Source: an uncultured Collinsella sp. (GTDB lineage: Bacteria; Actinomycetota; Coriobacteriia; Coriobacteriales; Coriobacteriaceae). From it: a DNA stretch of 47,326 nt. How positions within the stretch are numbered: the first letter of the stretch is position 1; each line of letters begins with the position of its first letter. This document shows positions 42,021-47,326 of the stretch, piece after piece. The notes beneath the pieces are model-generated. The model worked only from the letters and a program-made list of their open reading frames with translations, was not told the origin of the DNA and made no database searches. The DNA lies in contig CAJLVJ010000010.1 of the NCBI GenBank assembly GCA_905210085.1, positions 1 to 47,326 on the forward strand, in the 5' to 3' direction. A program made the position numbers and the translations under genes.

Positions 42021-43163
42021 GTGGTTAAGGCACTCAAGATTGAGATATTCCTGCTATGCATGATTGTTCTTATCGGGCTTGCCGCACGAAGCCGCCGCTC
42101 CTTGTTCTCGAGCACCCAGCAGCTCTTGTTTGGCATGCTGGGCTACACGTCTGCTGCCTACATTTTCTTCGATATGATCTGGACGCTCTCGGACGGCGTG
42201 AGCACTCCTGTAGGCATCACGGCCAACTGGATTTCCAACGCGGTCTCGTTTTCGCTGTTCGCCATCGCGTGCCTCATTTGGTTTTTCTATTCCGAGACAG
42301 TGCAGGGCTCTCGCCTTTTGACCGCGCGCTATAGGGTGGCGCTCGTGACGTTGCCAACCGTATTGGTGGTCGTGCTGGCATTTACCAGCTACTGGACGCA
42401 CACTATGTTCTATATCGATGTGCAGGGCGTATATCGTCGCGGAGCGCTTTATATGATTCAACCTATCGTTAGCTACTGCTACATCATATATACGTCTTTG
42501 CATGCCTTTATTAAGACTCGAAAAGTCGAAAGTCTGCAAAAGAAGGCCATTTATCGCACCCTCGCCTTTTTTGCGGTTCCCGCTCTGGCGGGCGGTACCT
42601 TCCAGGTTTTGTTTTCGGTACCGGGCCTTTGCGTCGGTATATCGCTGAGCATCCTGCTGCTCTACATCATCTACCAGGAGCAGCTGATCTCGACCGACCC
42701 GTTGACTGGCCTTAACAATCGCAACCGTTTTGAGACCTATATGCTGTCGCTCTTCTCAAATGTGGATCAGGCCGAAGATGTGTACCTGCTTATGATGGAC
42801 GCCGACGGCTTTAAGCAGATTAACGACCGCTAAGGACATGTGGAGGGCGACCATGCCCTCCAGGTCATATCCGCTACGCTCAAAGAGGTCTGTTCGGCGT
42901 CTGGCGGCTTTATCGCGCGTTATGGCGGTGATGAGTTCGTGGTGCTTCAAAAGGCGACGGCGGAGCAGGATATCATGCATCTGTGCGCGACAATCAACGA
43001 TGAGCTCGCGCGCGCCGAGGTTCCGTATCTGTTGCGGATGTCCATCGGCTATGCACGGGTCGGTGATGGTGTCGATACCTGGCAAGACTTACTTCGCGCT
43101 GCCGATGCGGAGCTCTACCGCGTCAAGGCCGAGAAAAAGAAAGCCGGCGTCCAGATACGCTAG
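42021..43163 (+). pseudogene. Membrane GGDEF diguanylate cyclase gene interrupted by an in-frame TAA
   Basis: Read through TAA at 42831-42833, this 381-codon frame encodes about seven hydrophobic segments (residues ~5-220) followed by a GGDEF domain. The domain has DPLTGLNNRNRFE, DADGFKQINDR, and an intact RYGGDEFVV signature with IGYARV beyond it. The stop is codon 271, where NDR-*-GH stands for the family's ND-x-Y-GH, so one change of a Tyr codon (TAC or TAT) to TAA accounts for it. GTG at 42021 has GAAGGGA upstream. As read, the product would be cut before the catalytic GGDEF motif, so c-di-GMP synthesis would be lost. Confidence 0.85.
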
Positions 43164-43167
43164 AAAA

Positions 43168-43205
43168 AGGGCGCACGACTGTTGCGATGGTCGTGCGCTC
43201 TTTTT
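43168..43205 (+). terminator. Terminator after the GGDEF gene
   Basis: GCGCACGAC (43171-43179) pairs with GTCGTGCGC (43190-43198), followed by TCTTTTT. An A-run precedes the stem, so it could work on both strands, but the minus-strand transporter gene ends 150 bases further on. Confidence 0.8.
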
Positions 43206-43352
43206 GCGTTTGCGGGGGCCACCGGCCATAACGCCCAGGCGCGGTGCGGCAAGACGAGCGTCTGCCGCCGCGGCTCGGTACGAAATCAACGAGAACCAGT
43301 GTGCTCCATTAAGCTGAAGTGTGCGAACGCCCTCTCTAAAAAGGTGAGCTCG

Positions 43353-44288
43353 CTAGGCTTTTTTGGGTTTGTTGACGATGATGATGCCGCCGCAGACCAA
43401 CAGCAGGGCAACGATGACGGTAACGGGGCTCGTGCCAGCACCCTCGCCGAGCAGCAGCGCGCTCAGCAGCACACCAAAGACGGGGTTCATAAACCCAAAG
43501 ACCGAGACGCGGCTGACGGGGTTGACGGCAAGCAGGCGCGACCACAGCGAGTAGGCGACCGCGGAGATAAGCGCCATGTAGATGATGAGCGCGATGGCGG
43601 GGGCAATCGCCGTGGGGGAGAGCGCGCCACCCATCAAAAAGCCGATGGCGGTGAGGACCAGGCCGCCGACCAAGAACTGCCACCCGGCAAGCAAGACGCC
43701 GTCGTGTTCGCGCGAGAAGATGCCGATCAGGCAGGTCGAAAGGGCACCCGCGACGGTGGAGGCCAGGATAAAGCCCTCGCCGTCGAGCGCAAAGCCAAAG
43801 GTGCCGTCCGCGCCCGAAAGGTTGACGAGCGCGACACCGGCAAAGCCCAGCACGCAGCCAAGCACCTTGGCCGCATCGAGCTTTTCGGTGCGAAACGCCA
43901 GGGCGGCAAAGAGGATGGCTAGGAAGTTGGCGCTGGCCTCGATGATGGAGCTCGACATGGCACTGGCACGCGAGAGTCCCAGGTAGAAAAAGAAGTACTG
44001 GCCGATGGTCTGGAAGAGCGACAAGATGCAGATGGGCTTGATATCACGTGCTTGCGGAACGAGCGGTCGGCGCTGGGCCACGCTCATGCCAACAATGACC
44101 AGCATGCCGGCAAGCGTGAAGCGCAGGCCCGCGAAGAGCAGCTGCGAGGCGCTGTCGTGCGCGGGAATGCCAAAGAGGCCGTAGCCGATCTTGATGCAGG
44201 GGAAGGCAGAGCCCCAGAGCGCGCAGCAAACGAGACAGCCCAGGATGAGTCCGGGCAGGGTGGCGAGATACGGCTTGCGGCTTTTCAT
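43353..44288 (-). CDS. EamA/DMT-superfamily transporter
   Basis: This 311-residue membrane protein has two EamA halves with about ten hydrophobic segments. It has LGCLVCCALWGSAFPCIKIGYG near the N-terminus, SLFQTIGQYFFFYLGLSRASAMSSSI at the end of the first half, and MALISAVAYSLWSRLLAVNPVSRVSVFGFMNPVFG in the second. The family exports amino acids or other metabolites; the substrate is unknown. I chose the ATG at 44286-44288 because GGAAGGAC precedes it. It follows the purL terminator on the same strand. Confidence 0.87.
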   Translation of the reverse strand: MKSRKPYLATLPGLILGCLVCCALWGSAFPCIKIGYGLFGIPAHDSASQLLFAGLRFTLAGMLVIVGMSVAQRRPLVPQARDIKPICILSLFQTIGQYFFFYLGLSRASAMSSSIIEASANFLAILFAALAFRTEKLDAAKVLGCVLGFAGVALVNLSGADGTFGFALDGEGFILASTVAGALSTCLIGIFSREHDGVLLAGWQFLVGGLVLTAIGFLMGGALSPTAIAPAIALIIYMALISAVAYSLWSRLLAVNPVSRVSVFGFMNPVFGVLLSALLLGEGAGTSPVTVIVALLLVCGGIIIVNKPKKA

Positions 44289-44313
44289 GATGTCCTTCCT
44301 ACATGCGCGAATC

Positions 44314-44350
44314 AAAAAAGAACCCGCCACCGGGCGTGCCGGTGGCGGGT
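44314..44350 (-). terminator. Rho-independent terminator of purL
   Basis: ACCCGCCACCGG (44322-44333) pairs perfectly with CCGGTGGCGGGT (44339-44350). Read on minus, it is followed by TTCTTTTTT. It lies between the purL stop and the EamA start. Confidence 0.9.
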
Positions 44351-44387
44351 GTTGTTACCCGAGGGGATTGTACCCGATGGGAACGTA

Positions 44388-46880
44388 TTAAGCGAAGTAG
44401 GCTACGCCGCTCTCAAAGATCGGCATGAACTTGTCGCCGGGGACATGCTCGGGCACGTTGCGGTACAGGTTGTCGCCGCGACGTTCGGCATGGCCCATCT
44501 TGCCCAGGACGCGGCCGTCGGGGCTCGTGATGCCCTCGATGGCGAGTGCGGAGCCGTTGGGGTTGACGGAAAGATCCATGCTGGGCTTGCCGTCCTCGCC
44601 CACGTACTGCGTGGCGACCTGGCCGTTGGCGATAAGCTGGGCGAGTACCTCGTCGTTGGCGACAAAGCGGCCCTCGCCGTGGCTGATGGCGACGGTGTAG
44701 GGGTCGTCGAGGCTACACTGCGACAGCCACGGGGACAGGTTGGACGAGATGCGGGTGCGCACCAGACGGCTCTGGTGGCGACCGATGGTGTTGAACGTCA
44801 ACGTGGGCGCATCGGGCGTGGCGTCGACGATGTCGCCGTAGGGCACCAGGCCGAGCTTGACCAGAGCCTGGAAGCCGTTGCAGATGCCCAGCATCAGGCC
44901 GTCGCGAGCCTTGAGCAGGTCACGGACTGCCTCGGTGACCTCGGGAGCGCGGAAGAACGCCGTGATGAACTTGGCGGAGCCGTCGGGCTCGTCACCGCCC
45001 GAGAAGCCGCCGGGGATCATGACGATCTGGCTTGCGCGGATGCGGCGGGCAAGTTCGTGGGTGCTCTCGGCGACGGCCTCGGGCGTGAGATTGTTGATCA
45101 CGAAGGTGTCGGCCTCGGCACCGGCGGCACGGAAGGCGCGGGCGCTGTCGTACTCGCAGTTGTTGCCGGGGAACACGGGGATGATCACGCGCGGGCGGGC
45201 GATCTTGGCGCCGCCGTACACGTGGATGTCCTTGGCGCGGAAGTCGATGGCCTCGACCTCGGGGGTCTCGCCGGCGCTTCGGTAGGCGAAGACGCCCTCG
45301 ATGCCGCTCTCCCAGGCCTCCTGGAGCTCGGCGAGCTCGATGACCTCGGAGCCGGTGTCGATGACATAGCCCTCGACGGTGGTACCCAGGGGCTCGACGA
45401 CAACGCCGTCGGCGACCTTGGGCAGCTCGGCGTCCTCGGCGAGCTCGACGATAAAGCTGCCGTAGAGCGGGGTGAAGAGGCTCTCCACGTCCACGTCCTC
45501 GGCAAGCTCAATACCGATCTGGTTGCCGACGCACATCTTAAAGAGGCTTTCGGCGCCGCAGCCGTAGCCGGGCGTGGAGACGGCCAGGGCGTCGCCGGTA
45601 GCAGTGAGCGCCTCGACGGCGTCAAACGCGGCGAGCAACTGCTGGGCGTCGGGGCGGTAGTCCTCGCCGTAGGTGGCGGGGGCGATGCGGACGACGCGGT
45701 GCGTCAGGCCCTTGAACTCAGGGGAGACGGCGCGCGCCGCGCGGCCCACGGCCACAGCGAAGCTGATTAGAGTCGGCGGAACGTTGAGCTCGCCGGCCTC
45801 GTCCTCAAACGAGCCGCTCATGGAATCCTTGCCACCGATGGCGCCGGCACCCAGGTCGACTTGGGCCATGAGGGCGCCCAGGACGGCTGCCGTGGGCTTG
45901 CCCCAGCGCTCGGCCTCGGTGCGCAGACGCTCGAAGTACTCCTGGAAGGAGAGATAGGCGCGCTTGTGTTCAAAGCCGGCGGCCACGAGCTTGGCGATGG
46001 ACTCGACCACGGACAGGTAGGCGCCAGCAAACTGGTCGGCTTCCATCAGGTAGGGGTTGAAGCCCCATGCCATGGCGCTTGCCGTGGTGGTCTCGCCGTC
46101 CACGGGGAACTTGGCGACCATGGCCGAGCTCGGGGTGAGCTGCGTCTTGCCGCCAAAAGGCATAAGCACGGTTGCGGCACCGATGGTGGAGTCGAAGCGC
46201 TCGGAAAGGCCCTTGTTGGAGGCAACGTTGAGGTCGGTGACAAGCGAGGTCATGCGCTCGGCAAGCGTGGTGCCGGCCCAGCTGGGCTGCCACACGCTGC
46301 GGGCGCACACGTGGGCGACCTGGTGCTTGGGCGCGCCGTTGGAGTTGAGGAACTCGCGGGATAGGTCGACGATGGCGACACCGTTCCAAGCCATGCGCAT
46401 GCGCGGCTCGGCGGTAACCTCGGCGATAACGGTCGCCTCCAGGTTCTCCTCGGCGGCGTAGCCCATGAACTCCTCGACGTCACCGTCGGCGACGGCGCAG
46501 GCCATGCGCTCCTGGGACTCGGAGATGGCGAGCTCGGTGCCGTCCAGGCCGTCGTACTTCTTGGTCACGGTATCAAGGTCGACATACAGGCCGTCGGCAA
46601 GCTCGCCCACGGCGACCGAGACGCCGCCGGCGCCAAAGTCATTGCAGCGCTTGATCAGACGGCAGGCGTCGCCGCGGCGGAACAGACGCTGCAGCTTGCG
46701 CTCGACCGGGGCGTTGCCCTTCTGGACCTCGGCACCCGAGGTCTCGATCGACTCGGTGTTCTGGGTCTTGGAGGAGCCGGTGGCACCGCCGATGCCGTCA
46801 CGGCCGGTGCGGCCGCCCAGCAAAATCACCACATCACCGGGGGCGGGACGCTCCCGGACCACGTTCTCCGCTGGGGCAGC
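44388..46880 (-). CDS. purL: Phosphoribosylformylglycinamidine synthase PurL, truncated at the N-terminus
   Basis: About 830 residues of a large single-chain FGAM synthase remain, the ATP-dependent step of purine synthesis that uses glutamine. It has GDVVILLGGRTGRDGIGGATGSS near the break, CNDFGAGGVSVAVGELADG, and DLGAGAIGGKDSMSGSFE. A C-terminal class I glutaminase follows, with nucleophile LGICNGFQALVK and GHAERRGDN. A full-length single-chain PurL is about 1,200-1,300 residues, so roughly a third (the N-terminal half of the synthase) is missing. Sense is lost near 46,880, where the DNA changes to foreign sequence. Confidence 0.9.
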   Translation of the reverse strand, partial: AAPAENVVRERPAPGDVVILLGGRTGRDGIGGATGSSKTQNTESIETSGAEVQKGNAPVERKLQRLFRRGDACRLIKRCNDFGAGGVSVAVGELADGLYVDLDTVTKKYDGLDGTELAISESQERMACAVADGDVEEFMGYAAEENLEATVIAEVTAEPRMRMAWNGVAIVDLSREFLNSNGAPKHQVAHVCARSVWQPSWAGTTLAERMTSLVTDLNVASNKGLSERFDSTIGAATVLMPFGGKTQLTPSSAMVAKFPVDGETTTASAMAWGFNPYLMEADQFAGAYLSVVESIAKLVAAGFEHKRAYLSFQEYFERLRTEAERWGKPTAAVLGALMAQVDLGAGAIGGKDSMSGSFEDEAGELNVPPTLISFAVAVGRAARAVSPEFKGLTHRVVRIAPATYGEDYRPDAQQLLAAFDAVEALTATGDALAVSTPGYGCGAESLFKMCVGNQIGIELAEDVDVESLFTPLYGSFIVELAEDAELPKVADGVVVEPLGTTVEGYVIDTGSEVIELAELQEAWESGIEGVFAYRSAGETPEVEAIDFRAKDIHVYGGAKIARPRVIIPVFPGNNCEYDSARAFRAAGAEADTFVINNLTPEAVAESTHELARRIRASQIVMIPGGFSGGDEPDGSAKFITAFFRAPEVTEAVRDLLKARDGLMLGICNGFQALVKLGLVPYGDIVDATPDAPTLTFNTIGRHQSRLVRTRISSNLSPWLSQCSLDDPYTVAISHGEGRFVANDEVLAQLIANGQVATQYVGEDGKPSMDLSVNPNGSALAIEGITSPDGRVLGKMGHAERRGDNLYRNVPEHVPGDKFMPIFESGVAYFA

Positions 46881-46998
46881 GCCCACCACAGCGCCTGCAG
46901 CGGCACCGAATCCAACCCAGGCCCCGCAGCCGTCTGAGACTGAGGCAGCAGGACCGGGCGGGGATAATCCGGTGATTGCGCCGCTGAAACCAGAATAA
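46880..46998 (+). CDS. C-terminal end of a proline/alanine-rich protein from a different genome (partial)
   Basis: On the plus strand a frame past the purL break encodes APTTAPAAAPNPTQAPQP and ends PVIAPLKPE with TAA at 46996-46998. Low-complexity Pro/Thr/Ala tails like this are typical of secreted or cell-wall proteins. The start of the gene is not present; upstream bases in this frame are antisense to purL. I treat it as the tail of a gene from another organism's DNA. Confidence 0.55.
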
Positions 46999-47011
46999 AA
47001 AAGCAGACAGG

Positions 47012-47046
47012 AAAAGAGAAACCGGCATCAATGGTTTCTCTTTTTT
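47012..47046 (+). terminator. Terminator after the Pro-rich fragment
   Basis: AAAAGAGAAACC (47012-47023) pairs with GGTTTCTCTTTT (47033-47044), extending into the T-run to 47046. It is an AT-type intrinsic terminator unlike the GC-rich ones in the rest of the window. Confidence 0.85.
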
Positions 47047-47109
47047 GCGGCGCTTTTCAGGTTTTCAAAAATTGACATTGTATTTTTTGGCGTAATTTCG
47101 ATTAAGCAT

Positions 47110-47138
47110 TTGCAATTTGTTAAAGAATTGTTTATAAT
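47110..47138 (+). promoter_or_regulatory. Sigma-70-type promoter for the nifJ fragment
   Basis: TTGCAA (47110-47115) and TATAAT (47133-47138) are 17 bases apart. A leader with an AGTCCGC/GCGGACT pair follows, then AGGAGG and the ATG at 47236. The AT-rich sequence fits a Firmicutes-like genome. Confidence 0.7.
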
Positions 47139-47235
47139 AATATACAGGTCAGTCCGCTAAAGGCTATGTGCCGTCGGGCGGACTTACATGTATACTATCA
47201 TATACATATTTCACTAATTGCAGGAGGAAATCAAA

Positions 47236-47326
47236 ATGGCAAGAAAAATGAAAACCATGGATGGTAACCATGCAGCAGCTCATGCTTCCTATGCATTTAC
47301 TGATGTAGCGGCTATTTATCCGATTA
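47236..47326 (+). CDS. nifJ: Pyruvate:ferredoxin oxidoreductase, N-terminal fragment
   Basis: The first 30 codons are present, running off the window end. MARKMKTMDGNHAAAHASYA followed by FTDVAAIYPI is the very characteristic opening of single-chain pyruvate:ferredoxin (flavodoxin) oxidoreductases, which split pyruvate to acetyl-CoA, CO2 and reduced ferredoxin. AGGAGG lies 8 bases before the ATG. The lysine/AT-rich codon choice differs from the rest of the window and agrees with a Lachnospiraceae-like source. Confidence 0.88.
   Translation, partial: MARKMKTMDGNHAAAHASYAFTDVAAIYPI

Noticed and set aside
31199..42833. Stop-codon recoding (for example selenocysteine) at the two interrupted genes
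   Set aside because: One stop is TGA and the other TAA; the expected residues are Trp and Tyr. No SECIS-like element stands out after the TGA. Single mutations explain both.
44052..45770. 572-codon plus-strand open frame opposite purL and the EamA gene
   Set aside because: It is antisense to well-recognised PurL and EamA and is Ala/Gly/Val/Asp-rich, as expected of a shadow in a high-GC gene.
47236..47326. nifJ as a native gene of the main organism
   Set aside because: The flanking DNA is AT-rich, purL is broken just before it, and the codon use differs from the other 46 kb. A foreign or chimeric origin is simpler.

Overview
The window looks like a metagenome-assembled contig from a gut Coriobacteriia, most likely Collinsella or a close relative. 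The support is a GC-rich sequence, tightly packed genes, Actinobacteria-type proteins (a DUF3516 helicase, a single-chain PurL) and Coriobacteria-style surface proteins. This assignment rests on protein resemblance and composition, not on a database search. Both ends are abnormal. The left end opens inside an IS3-family transposase joined to a decapitated IS110-family transposase. The right end breaks inside purL at about 46,880 and continues into AT-rich DNA with a Firmicutes-like promoter and the start of nifJ, which looks like a chimeric join.

Layout: 1-700 holds IS remnants and a perfect 19-bp hairpin. 701-3793 holds pdxS-pdxT (vitamin B6 synthesis) with a divergent MocR/PdxR-type regulator. 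3774-5315 holds two copies of a ~120-bp hairpin repeat bracketing a Vsr/DUF559-like nuclease gene. 5447-10134 holds a rubrerythrin, an alcohol/aldehyde dehydrogenase pair, a HIRAN protein, a tiny acidic/basic protein and a phosphoesterase. 10208-13677 is a sugar module: a LicT-type antiterminator, its RNA target with an overlapping terminator, a PTS EIIBC and a ChbG/YdjC deacetylase. 13821-18339 holds a DUF2130 protein and a convergent Ski2-like helicase.

18438-25041 is rich in RNA-modification genes: TrmB, a Trm9/ABH8-like methyltransferase, a membrane XRE regulator with a DUF4097 protein, Elp3, and a spermidine-synthase-like protein. Elp3 plus a Trm9-like enzyme suggests a bacterial route to mcm5U-type wobble uridine.

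25067-30685 (minus strand) is the most interesting block: a TerB-N/TerB-C protein, a BrxD-like ATPase and an Lhr/BrxHI-like helicase. Two of these are BREX accessory components, but no PglZ, PglX or PglW/Y lies beside them, so this may be a stand-alone DNA-processing or defence system.

30773-34752 (minus) has a DUF554 gene broken by one stop codon and a five-gene operon of mostly secreted or anchored proteins of unknown function. 35099-38724 is an electron-confurcating lactate dehydrogenase-type operon (FAD oxidase, EtfB, EtfA with ferredoxin domain). The rest holds an HD hydrolase, AzlCD, a KdgT-type permease, a GGDEF gene broken by one stop codon, an EamA transporter and the truncated purL. 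I saw no rRNA, tRNA or CRISPR array.
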